A stretch of DNA of 64,000 bases, taken from the NCBI RefSeq assembly GCF_035194505.1, contig NZ_CP136573.1, forward strand, positions 2,715,001 through 2,779,000, read 5' to 3'. How positions within the stretch are numbered: the stretch's first letter is position 1; the number at the start of each line of letters is the position of its first letter. The position numbers were made by a program, and so were the translations under genes. Shown one piece after another: positions 35,659 through 45,400 of the stretch. The notes beneath the pieces were generated by a model. The model was not told where the DNA came from, ran no database searches, and saw only the letters and a program-made list of their open reading frames with translations. Source of the DNA: Erythrobacter sp. Lineage in GTDB: Bacteria > Pseudomonadota > Alphaproteobacteria > Sphingomonadales > Sphingomonadaceae.

Positions 35659-36309
35659 TTAGGCCAGTTCGCCGGTTTCTGAAAAGGGCGAATCTGGCCG
35701 TTCGACGAAAGGCTTGGCTGACGGGTTCAATACCAGCAGCAGCCGCGTGGCTCCCGTGCCCGCAATCGGCGGAGAGCGATGGATCGCGGGACGCTCGGTC
35801 GCAAGCTTGCCCTTGAACAGGCCGACATCGAAAGCGGCCATGCGATTGATCCTGCGCGGCTCGCCACCAGCGGCGAGATGGGCGGCTTCGGCATCGTCGA
35901 GCCAGTCCGTCCCGGCCCCGACATAGGTCGTGATCAGGCGCGCGCTGACATAGTCGGCGTGGAACTTGCGGCAGGAATCGGTGCGCACCACCTCGAGCCG
36001 CAATTCGATCCGCGCCAGATCCATCGCCGCGCAGAATCGGCGCGCGAGCTGGGCGGCGTCTGCCACCAGAACGTCCCACAGGCCGGGTGCGGCAAAGCCG
36101 TTTTCAGCAAGGGCTGCCATGAGCTTGGCAGGCAGATCATCCGGCGTGGTCTCGAACCGGATGTCCTGCGGATCACCCTCGGTCAGCGGGGCGAAATTGG
36201 CAAAGGGCGTGCGCTCCCAGATCGCAAGGTTGCAATCCTCCTCGCGGATCGCGTCCAGCACATCAGGCGCATTCGCCAGGCGGGACTGGCAGGCGAGCAG
36301 CATGGTCAT
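35659..36309 (-). CDS. DUF1826 domain protein
   Basis: This is a 216-residue protein of the DUF1826 family. The conserved core L-E-V-V-R-T-D-S-C-R-K-F-H-A-D-Y-V-S-A-R-L-I-T-T-Y-V-G is present, with a Cys and His pair that could bind metal, plus a late H-R-S-P-P motif. The start is uncertain: the ATG at 36309 (GGAG upstream) leaves the AT-rich dyad at 36332-36348 as promoter, whereas a GTG at 36342 would put it inside the gene. As I recall, family members are often linked to zinc-starvation genes. The molecular function is unknown. Confidence 0.8.
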   Translation of the reverse strand: MTMLLACQSRLANAPDVLDAIREEDCNLAIWERTPFANFAPLTEGDPQDIRFETTPDDLPAKLMAALAENGFAAPGLWDVLVADAAQLARRFCAAMDLARIELRLEVVRTDSCRKFHADYVSARLITTYVGAGTDWLDDAEAAHLAAGGEPRRINRMAAFDVGLFKGKLATERPAIHRSPPIAGTGATRLLLVLNPSAKPFVERPDSPFSETGELA

Positions 36310-36331
36310 GGAAGGCGGGTGCTCCAGAAGA

Positions 36332-36348
36332 GATATTATCACATAACC
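36332..36348. promoter_or_regulatory. Zur-like AT-rich dyad upstream of the DUF1826 gene
   Basis: The minus-strand element GGTTATGTGATAATATC has the GTTAT-N3-ATAA core seen in Zur (zinc uptake regulator) boxes. It stands 23 nt upstream of the DUF1826 start in otherwise GC-rich sequence. The symmetry is imperfect, so this is tentative. Confidence 0.4.
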
Positions 36349-36403
36349 TATCGGGTGAGGGTGAAGCTGGCAAGTGCCGCGCGTCCGAAAAAGGCCACTT
36401 GCG

Positions 36404-36416
36404 AATGATTATCATT
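36404..36416. promoter_or_regulatory. Fur-like box upstream of a lipoprotein gene
   Basis: AATGATTATCATT is a perfect odd-centred palindrome matching the core of the Fur box (two ATGAT/ATCAT half-sites). It lies about 50 nt upstream of the lipoprotein gene at 36467, a normal position for iron repression. It could also affect the divergent DUF1826 gene. Confidence 0.6.
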
Positions 36417-36466
36417 TCCGTCATGACGCGCTCCACTTTTCCATTCCACCCAAGGATTCCTGCCCG

Positions 36467-37324
36467 ATGAACAGCAAACTCAAGCTCTGGACCCAGCTCG
36501 GCCTCGGCACCGCCATCGCGGGCGGTCTGCTCGCTGCCTGCGGCGGCGAGGCTGGCGGCGAAGGTGGCGGCGAGGCTGGCGGCGAGGCGGCTGCGGTCGC
36601 TCCCGGCGGAGAGGGCGAAGGCGGCGCCGGCGGCGAAGGCGAAGGCGGAGGGGCCACAGGTGGTGAGGGCGAGGGCGGGGTTGCCGTCGCCAATGCCGCC
36701 ACCGATCCGGTCGCCTATGGCACCGCGCTTGCTGTGACCGAGGCTCATGTTGTCGCTGCGCGCGATGCCTTTGCGGCGGGCAAGACCGATGCCGCAGCCG
36801 AAATGTTCGCGCACCCCGCGTCCGAAGTGCTGGTGGAAATGGACCCGGTGTTCACCAAGCTCGGGGTCAAGGACTTCAAGCCGCTTCTCACCGATGCCTC
36901 GGTCGCGGTGATCGAAGGCAAGAGTGCCGCCGAAGTGGGCAAGCGCTACGACGCGATCATCGCCGCGCTGCGCGCTGCTGCGACCAAGGCCCCCAAGAGC
37001 GAAGCCAGCGAGGCCAAGATTGCCGCCGCCGTCATCGTCGACCAGATCGAGCGGGCCAGCACCATGTATCGCACCGCCGCCAAGGGCGATGCCTACGAGC
37101 CCTATCTCGACGGATACGGCTTTGCGCGGGTGGCCGAGAGCGCCTTTGCCCGCAGCGGCAATGCGATCAAGGCCGAAAATCCCCAGCTCCACGCCGGCAT
37201 CACCGCGGCGCTGGCTGTGCTGAAGCAGGCCTATCCGGGCGCTGCGCGTCCGGCCAAGATGGCGGTGGAACCGGGCGCGGTTTCGGCGGCATCCTCCAAG
37301 GTCATGCTCGCTGCGGGCAGCTGA
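36467..37324 (+). CDS. Lipoprotein of unknown function with Gly/Glu-rich linker, probably iron-regulated
   Basis: This is a 285-residue lipoprotein. The signal peptide ends in lipobox L-L-A-A-C (acylated Cys near residue 25), followed by about 50 residues of G-G-E-G repeats as a flexible acidic linker. The rest is a predicted all-helical domain rich in Ala, with an H-P-A-S-E-V-L-V-E-M segment. This pattern recalls iron-regulated imelysin/EfeO-like periplasmic proteins, but I cannot place it in that family from sequence alone. The ATG at 36467 has AAGGA 10 nt upstream. A Fur-like box in the promoter suggests expression under iron limitation. Confidence 0.75.
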   Translation: MNSKLKLWTQLGLGTAIAGGLLAACGGEAGGEGGGEAGGEAAAVAPGGEGEGGAGGEGEGGGATGGEGEGGVAVANAATDPVAYGTALAVTEAHVVAARDAFAAGKTDAAAEMFAHPASEVLVEMDPVFTKLGVKDFKPLLTDASVAVIEGKSAAEVGKRYDAIIAALRAAATKAPKSEASEAKIAAAVIVDQIERASTMYRTAAKGDAYEPYLDGYGFARVAESAFARSGNAIKAENPQLHAGITAALAVLKQAYPGAARPAKMAVEPGAVSAASSKVMLAAGS

Positions 37325-37592
37325 TCAGGAGCGCTGCTCCAATCCCGACACCACTCGTGCTGAGCGTGGGCTTGTGCAAATGCGACAAAGGCGCACTCTC
37401 CCCGCGTCTTTGTCGTAAGGGCGCTTGTGTTTACCGGCTGCCGCTGTAGGTTTGAAGATAAAAACCGGGGTCGTTCCGGCTGGGGCAAAGCATGACGCCA
37501 AAGCGTCAGCGGTCTTGGCGCGAAAAACATGAATGTTTTTATTTGGGTGGCCAGATCTGGCTGCCTGTTGAGTGAACGGTCTGGGGGGAAAT
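37325..37592. promoter_or_regulatory. Leader of the TPS-CHAT operon with two dyads
   Basis: This 268-bp gap before tpsB contains no gene. Two perfect inverted repeats stand out: TGACGC-CAAA-GCGTCA at 37493-37508 and AAAAACAT-GA-ATGTTTTT at 37523-37540, followed by ATTT. The second could be a terminator-like or regulatory hairpin in the leader; the first has operator shape. Local base composition is more AT-rich than the flanking genes, as expected of a promoter region. Confidence 0.45.
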
Positions 37593-39464
37593 TTGTCGGT
37601 TAATCGCCAAGAACCGCAAGGTTACGTGCAACCTGATTCGCGCGGATCGGGCCGTGGTTCCTCTTCAAGCGCAGTCACTGCCCTATGGCGCGGGGCGGCT
37701 TCGGCCATGGCTTTGGGACTTGGCGCGATGCTGGTGCCGGTCAGCGCCGCATCGGCCCAGGCGCAGATAACGCCGCCTAACCGCACCGATCTCGTCCCGC
37801 CCGAGCTGCGCCGCGAGGAACAGCGCCCGACGCTGACCATCGATGGCGATTTCGAGCGCCCGCCCTGCGCGCTCGACCGGCCCGAATTCGCCGATATCAA
37901 GTTCACCGTCGCCGGAGCGCAGTTCAACGGGCTGGACCGCGTTCCCGGCCTGTCGCTCGAAGACGCCGTTGCCAGTTACAAGGGGCGCGAGGTGCCGGTA
38001 TCGGTGCTGTGCGATATCCGCGCTGAGGCCAATGCCATCCTCCGCCGGCAGGGCTATCTCGCCACGGTCGAGATCCCCGAGCAGACCCTTGCCGACAACA
38101 CCCCCGATTTCAACGTGGTGTTCGGCCGTCTGACATCGGTGCGTGTGCGCGGCGATGCCGGGCCGTCCGAGAAGATCGTGGCGGGCTACCTCGAAAAGCT
38201 CACCGCGCAGAGCGTGTTCAACACCAATCAGGCCGAGCGCTACCTGCTGCTCGCCGATGACCTGCCGGGCCTTGACGTGCGCCTTTCGCTGCGTCCGGCG
38301 GCAGGCGGCGCGCCGGGCGATCTGGTGGGCGAAATTGCGGTGATCCGCCAGCGCGCGATGGTCGATCTCAACGTCCAGAACCTCGGTTCGCAGGCCATCG
38401 GCCGCTTCGGCGGAGTGCTGCGCGGCGAGGCCTATGATGTCACCGGACTGGGCGATCGCACCACGCTGGCGCTGTTCAGCACGCTCGATTTCACCGAGCA
38501 GCAGACGGTGCAGCTGGGCCATGATTTCCGCGTCGGCAGCGAAGGCCTGCGGCTTGGCGGACAACTGACGTGGAGCACCGTCAACCCCTCTGTCGGCCTC
38601 GCAGGGTTCAATGTCGATTCCGAAACCTGGTTCGCCAGCGTCTTTGCCAGCTACCCGCTGGTGCGCAACCGCCGCTCCAGCCTGTTTGCCGATGCCGGGT
38701 TCGATTATGTCGATCAGGACGTTGTGCTCAATGGTTTCGGCCTGACGCGGGATCGGGTGCGCATGGCATTCGCGCGGCTTTCGGGCGACATGACTGATCA
38801 GCAATCGGTGCTGCGTGCGGGCGGCTATTCGCCCTACGAGCCCAAGTTCCGGATGCGCTACGGCGTCGAGCTGCGTCAGGGCCTTGATGTGATGTCGGCG
38901 AGCCCGGATTGCCGTCCCAATCTGCTGGGTTGCCTGTTCGGTGGCGGGACCCCGCCGAGCCGGATCGAAGCCGATCCCACCCCGTTGCTCGCCCGGTTCA
39001 ACGCCTCGGTCGAATATCGCCCTGTCCCCAAGTTCACGCTGGCGCTGACCAGTCAGGCGCAGTTTACCGGCGACGCACTGCCGGCCTTCGAAGAGCTCGC
39101 GGGCGGCAGCTTCTCGATCGGGCGCGGCTATGATCCGGGTTCGGTGCTGGGGGATAGCGGCGTGATGTCATCCTTTGAGATGCGCTACGGCTCGCTGGCG
39201 CCGGCCAGCGTCGATGGCTGGGCGCTGCAGCCCTATGTCTTCAGCGACGTCGCCTTCGTGTGGAACGAGGATCCGAGCCGCAGCCCCACCAATCCCGATC
39301 GGCTGTGGTCGGTCGGCGGCGGTGTGCGCGTGGCCTGGGGGCCGGGCTTGCAGAGCGATTTCCTGATCGCTGTGCCGCTCGAGCGTCCCGACCTTGCCCT
39401 TACCCGCGGCGATGTGCGCTTCATGTTTTCCCTGACTGCCCGTCTGCTCCCCTGGAGATTCTGA
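37593..39464 (+). CDS. Two-partner secretion transporter (ShlB/FhaC/HecB family, TpsB)
   Basis: This is a 623-residue outer-membrane translocator of the Omp85-related TpsB family. I choose a TTG at 37593 because GGGGGGAA lies just upstream; a GTG at 37572 is the other option. The unusually long N-terminus runs through a signal sequence to A-S-A-Q-A-Q. A POTRA region (about residues 85-200) and a 16-strand barrel with the conserved R-G-Y motif in G-R-G-Y-D-P-G-S-V-L-G-D-S-G follow, ending in a terminal Phe. It lies 1 nt upstream of the giant TpsA gene and should export that protein. Confidence 0.92.
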   Translation: MSVNRQEPQGYVQPDSRGSGRGSSSSAVTALWRGAASAMALGLGAMLVPVSAASAQAQITPPNRTDLVPPELRREEQRPTLTIDGDFERPPCALDRPEFADIKFTVAGAQFNGLDRVPGLSLEDAVASYKGREVPVSVLCDIRAEANAILRRQGYLATVEIPEQTLADNTPDFNVVFGRLTSVRVRGDAGPSEKIVAGYLEKLTAQSVFNTNQAERYLLLADDLPGLDVRLSLRPAAGGAPGDLVGEIAVIRQRAMVDLNVQNLGSQAIGRFGGVLRGEAYDVTGLGDRTTLALFSTLDFTEQQTVQLGHDFRVGSEGLRLGGQLTWSTVNPSVGLAGFNVDSETWFASVFASYPLVRNRRSSLFADAGFDYVDQDVVLNGFGLTRDRVRMAFARLSGDMTDQQSVLRAGGYSPYEPKFRMRYGVELRQGLDVMSASPDCRPNLLGCLFGGGTPPSRIEADPTPLLARFNASVEYRPVPKFTLALTSQAQFTGDALPAFEELAGGSFSIGRGYDPGSVLGDSGVMSSFEMRYGSLAPASVDGWALQPYVFSDVAFVWNEDPSRSPTNPDRLWSVGGGVRVAWGPGLQSDFLIAVPLERPDLALTRGDVRFMFSLTARLLPWRF

Positions 39465-39465
39465 G

Positions 39466-42400
39466 ATGACCCAACCGATCCGGAACCGCTCGCGTCTGCT
39501 GCTTGGCTGCGGCAGCACCGCTCTGGCGCTGGCTCTGGCCATGGCGCCGCAGGATGCGCAGGCCCAAGGCATCCAGGCCACCGGGAATGTCGTCTTCGGC
39601 TCGGCCCAGATCGATAACTCGGTGCCTTCCCAGACCACGGTCAACAGCTTCAGCCAGACGGTCGTGATCAACTGGACGCCAAACCAGGACGGCAACGGCA
39701 ATGCGCTGACCTTCCTGCCCAACAACGCCACGGCTCTCTTCCAAACGACGGCCTTCCCGGACTTTGCCGTGCTCAACCGGATCCTGCCGGCGCCCAACGG
39801 CAATATCGCCGAGATCAACGGCGCTGTGATCTCGCGCTTCCAGAACGCTGCGGGCGGACCGGCGACCCCGGCAGGCTTCGTGGCGTTCTACTCGCCGACC
39901 GGCCTGCTGATCGGCAACACGGCGACCTTCGATGTCGGCAAGCTGCTGCTGACCACGCTCAACACCACCGACACCGACTTCCAGAACTTTGCCGAATTCG
40001 GCGGCAACATGACGCTGACCGCGGGGACGACCGCGCAGATCCAGATCAGGCCCGGCGCAAACATTATCGCATCCCCCGAGAACGCCTTCTTCGCGGTGGT
40101 CGCCGCCGATGTCGAAATGTTCGGCACCGCGCGGATCAACGGTAGCCATGCCTATGTCGCGGGCGACGTGGTCAATCTCCAGTATTCCAACGGTCTGTTC
40201 AACATCTCTATCCCCGTCGGCACGTCGGCGGCAGGCGAGGTGATGACGCTCAATGGCAATATCGGTGGCCAGTCGAGCACGGGTGCGGGCGACAACCACA
40301 TGATCTACGCCTTGGCGCGCGGCCGGGTCGATCCGATCTCCATGCTGTTTTCCGGCAACCTCGGCTTCGATCCGGCGCAGAGCGCAGGCGTCGTCAATGG
40401 CGAGATCATCCTGTCGGCCAACCACAATGTGTTCGGCCGCAATGTGAACGGTGGATCGGTCAGCGACGGGATCAATGGCGTATTTGGCGCCAATGCCGGC
40501 TTTACCGATACGATTGCCGACGTTTTCCTGACCGACTTCTCGGCATCGAGCAGCCTGCTGGCAATCGGCACCAACAACGTCACTGCGCGCGCCAACAATG
40601 CGGCCATTTCGGCGGCAGGGAACCTGATGCTGGTGGCCCAGAACCGGGCGGAACTGTTCGCCAGCGCCAACCGCACAATCACCATCGGTGGCGATCTGCT
40701 TGTGTCGGCACAGGATTACGGCGTGGTCAGCTCCAGCCTCCAGTCGCTGGCTCAGATCAACGCCTTCGGCGGCGTGGCGCTGGTGCAGGCGCAGACTGGC
40801 GGCACGATCAATGTCGGCGGCAATGCGCGGGTCACCGCCGATGCCTTTGCGGGCGCGGATGATCTCAACCGGATTGCCGGAATCGCACGGGGCGGGACGG
40901 CGCAGGTCTGGGCCAATGGCGGGGCGATCAACATCACCGGGAGCACCAGTGTCAGCGCCAATGCCTTCGGCGCCCCGATCAACGACATCATCACCGGGGC
41001 GGAATCGCGCGCCGGCACGGCCGAGATCATTGCTGATTTTGGCGGCGACATCACCATCGGGCTCGATGCCGAGGTCTTTGCCAGCGCGTTCGGTGCGCAA
41101 GGCTCGTTGTCCAGCCCGTCGAGTGTGTCCAACGCCTATGGCGGGTTTGCTGCAATGCGGCTGCAAAACGCCGGATCCAGCCTGACGATCGGCGGCAATT
41201 CGCGGATCATGGCAAATGCCCGTGGCGGCAGCTCGAACAATAGCGGTGCTGGATCGATTGGTGATGCGGGAGTCGCCGTTGCCAACGTCAACGACGCTGG
41301 CTTGATTCGCATCACGGGTGGTCTGCTTATCGAATCCGAGGGCTCTGGCGGCAGCAATGCTGGCGGGATCGGTGGTCTTGGTCTGGGCGGGCGCGCTTCG
41401 GCCTTCGTGCCCTCGGGCGGCACTTTCGAAGTCGGGAGTGATTTCAACGCCTTTGCGGCCGGCAACGGAGGTAACGGCGTCAACGGCGGCGACGGCTTCG
41501 GCGGGATCGCCGGAGCTAATGTGGTGACCGGCAGCATCGCCATAGGCGGCAACGCAGTGGCCAGTAGCATGGGCTTTGGCGGCGGTGCGTTCTTCGGGTT
41601 CGGCGGCAACGGCGGCCTTGGTCGCGGCGGCAACAGCTTCTTCCAGGCCAATGGCACCCTTACCCAGACAGCCACGCTTTCGATTCTCGGATATGCCTAC
41701 GCCTTTTCGGAAGGCTACGGCGGCGTAGGCGGATCGACCGATGGCGATGGCCTTCCGGGCGGGCGCGGCGGCGATGGTTATGGCGGACAGTTCAATGTTA
41801 CAAACCAGGCCGATCCGGCCTTCGGCAGTGGCGCCTACATTCTGGCCGGCGGCGATAATGGCCGGATCAATGTCGGCGGACTGGCGTGGACCTCGGCAGT
41901 CGGCGTCGGTGGCCAAGGCGGCAGCGGGCAAGGCGCCCAGCCTCCCGGGACGCCAATTCCCGGCGGACGCGGCGGGGACGGTTTCGGCGGCCTGGCGCAA
42001 TCCGGGTTTGCGCTGTTCGGCCAGAATGGTTCGGTCGGCCTCGGGCAGGCGAACTTTGCCAACGTCCGCAATGATGCCACCGCATTTGGCGGCCGGGGCG
42101 GTCTGGTCGGCGATTTCCCCGGTGCTCCCGGCGGCAATGCCACCGGTGGCAATGCTTTCCTGACTGTCCGGGCGGGCGATGTCATCGCTAACCAGATCGT
42201 CCTGACAGCCAGCGGTGTCGGCGGCGAGGGGACGAGTGGCGGGTTCGGTCGCGGCGGACAGGCGGCGACCCTTGGCAGTCTCGGTGGAAACCTGACGGCG
42301 AGCTCGCTGGAATTCACAGCGATCGGCTTTGGCGGCGTTGCTCTCTCCGGAACGGGCGGCGAAGGCTTTGGCGGACTGGCCGCGATCCAGGGTGACGGGA

Positions 42401-45400
42401 TGACCGTTACCGTCAACGGCGATGTCTTCCTCAAGGCGGTGGGCAGCGGCGGCAATTCGGAGGATGGCGCGGGCGGCAATGCCACTGGCGGGCAGGCTTA
42501 TGTGGCAACGCTTACGGGCAACAACCCCGGCGCGATCACGATCACCGGCCACGCGCAGGTCCTCGCCAATGGGCAGGGCGGCAACTCCATCACCAACTTT
42601 GCCGGTGGCAATGGCACCGGCGGCACCGCCTATATTGAGGCCAATGGCGGCAGCGCGGTCAATATCGGCTCGGCGCAGGTCCACGCCGTCGGTCGCGGCG
42701 GCACGGCGCAGGTGCATCAGGGCGGCAACGGCACCGGCGGCACGGCGCGGATTGCGGCGACCGGCACGAACAGCCGGGTGACGATCCAGCGCCTCGTCCC
42801 GATCGCCTTCAACAACACCTCGGGCGGATTTGCGATCATCAACGCCAACGGGATTGGCGAGATCACCCGCGGCGGCACCGGTATCGGTGGCACCGGGCGG
42901 GGCGGCACAGCCGAAGTAAACGCGATTGCAGGCGGCACCGTAGCCCTCTCGACCGACAATAGTCAGTCGATCAACAACGCCGTGTTTGCGCGTGGCTTTG
43001 GCGGCAATTCGATTGTTGAAGGCGGCGCGGGCGGCGATGCCTTTGGCGGCACTGTCACGCTGCTGGCCGATGGCGGCACGATCAATGCCGGTGCGGCCAC
43101 CCCTTCCACCTTCTCGCAAGCCGGTGCATCGGGTGATGCAACCCGCAACATCAGCGGCGGTAATGCCAGCGGCGGCAGCCGCAACATCCGCGTGATCAAT
43201 GGCGGTCAGCTGACGATCGAGAACTTTGGCGGCGGCGCTGGGGCGCAGGCCGGCAATGGCTCTGGAACCGGCAATGGCGGCAACGCGATTGCGGGCGACG
43301 TGCTGTTCGAAGTGATCAATTCCACCGTCAATCTGATTGGCGGTGCTCCGGTGTTCAACAATGCGAACGGCGGCAACGGCCAGATCGGCGGCAATGTTTC
43401 GGGCGGGACGATCACCTTCAACGCGGTCGATTCGCTCATCAACCTTCTGCCCAACGCGGCGGGAGCCACGGCGCTGGGGATCAACAACGAGGTGCTCGGC
43501 GGCAACGGGGTTACCGCGGGCGGCAGCGCGCAGGGCAGCCTTGTGCTGGTCACGGTTGACGGCACGCAGATTACTGGTGGGAGCTTCGGCACCCGGCTGA
43601 CAGCGACCGGCGGCAATGCCTTGGCGGCCAATGGCGTCGGCGGCAATGCGACCGGCGCGACCCTCGCAGCCAACTTCATCGATTCGATGCTGAACTTCAG
43701 CGGTGAGGTTCTGCTGGCTGCCGATGCGGCTGGCGGCAACGGCGGCACCAACGGCGTGGGCGGCAGTGCGACCACCGGCGATGTCGACATCGTGCTGACG
43801 CGCACGACCATGGCGATTGCCGCCACCGCGCAGGGCGCGCCGGGCATCCTGCGGGTGCGCGCGCAGGCCAAGGGCGGACAGGGCGGCACTATCGGCAATG
43901 CCACATCGCGGCGCGCGCTGCTTAATCTCGTCGACAGCACGCTCTCGGCAACGAGCGTCTATGTCGAATCCCGCGCCTTTTCCGAGATCTTCGGCGCCGG
44001 CCAGCTTGGCGGCACGGCGACCAGTCAACAGGCGCGGATCGGCCTGACCGGGACCAGTGGGATCACAGCGAACCTGCTCGAACTCAACGCCAGCGCGGCG
44101 ACCTCCCAGGGAGGCAGTGCGACTGCGGGCTTCGCCTCGCTTCAGGCCGAGGCCGGTTCGACCGCGACCATCACCGCACCGCAGATCAACCTTCTGGCCG
44201 ATGCCAGCTCGACAGCCGACAATACTGCCGGGATCGCGGGCGCGACTCAGGGCGGACAGGCTCTGCTTGCTTCCAACGGCGGCAACCTGACGCTCAACGG
44301 CAACGTGCTTGCGAGCGCGCGCGGGATCGGGGCGACGTCGTCCAACCTGCTCTCGGGCGCAACCTCGCGCGGCGGCGTCGCGCAGCTCTTCACGCGGCTT
44401 GGCGGCACTGTCACGCTGAACGGCAACATCAATCTCGATGCCAGCGCGGTCGGGGCGACGGGGTCGCTGGTCAACGCATCGAGCGCGTCCAATGCCTTTG
44501 GCGGCACGGCGATCATCAACGTCGGCGATACCGGCGGATCGCTGATCATCAGAGGTGACGCGACCGCAAACGCCAATGCCATCGGCGGAAGCTCAAACAA
44601 CACCGGGGCCGGATCGCTGGCGGATGCCGGTACGGCTGTGGCAAATGTCACCAATACGGGCCTGATCGAGATCACGGGCCGGCTGCGGCTCGATGCCCAG
44701 GCAAGAGGCGGCGAGAATGCCGGCGGCACGGGCGGGCTTGCGCTGGGTGGCCGGGCATCGACGGCGACCTTTAGCAACGGCACCATCCGGATTGGCAGCT
44801 TCAATGCCGATACTCTGGCGCAGGGCGGCAACGGCAGGATCGGCGGCAATGGCGTGGCCGGCATCGCCGGGGCCATTGCGACGTTCGGCGAGGTCGCGAT
44901 CACCGGAAATGCTTTTGCTGGCAGCGAGGGCATCGGCGGCAGCGCCACCTACGGGGTGGGCGGCGCTGGCGGCTTCGGCCGCGGCGGCAACTCCTTCTTC
45001 CAGGCCAATGGCGACCTGACCCGCACTGCGCGGATTACGATCGGCGGCAACGCGATCGCCTTTGCGCAGGGCGTGGGCGGTAATGGCGGCAATGGCGATA
45101 GCGTAACGGCTGGCGGTGCCGGCGGCGCTGGCATTGGCGGTGGTCAGGGCAATGTCCCCAACCAGGCCGACCCGGCCTTGGGCAGCGGTGCCTTCATTCT
45201 GGCCGGCGGCGACAACGGCACGATCGAAATTGGCGGTGAGGCTGTCGCAGTCGCCACCGCTGCGGGCGGGCGCGGCGGCAATGGTGGCACCGGCACGGCA
45301 GGCGGCAATGGCGGCAATGCGCTGAGCGGAATTGCCATTGCGGGCCTAACGTTGCTGGGCGCCAATGGTTCGGTCGGTCTGGGCGTCGCGCGTTTCAATA

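Noticed and set aside
39421..44028. 1535-codon antisense open frame opposite tpsA (similar long antisense frames at 488-3685, 17967-20294, 45346-48027, 48686-51106 and 60145-63120)
   Set aside because: These are shadows of strongly GC-biased codons in the plus-strand genes. Their translations are Arg/Asp/Ala-rich without domains, and each sense gene has a signal peptide, family motifs or ribosome site.
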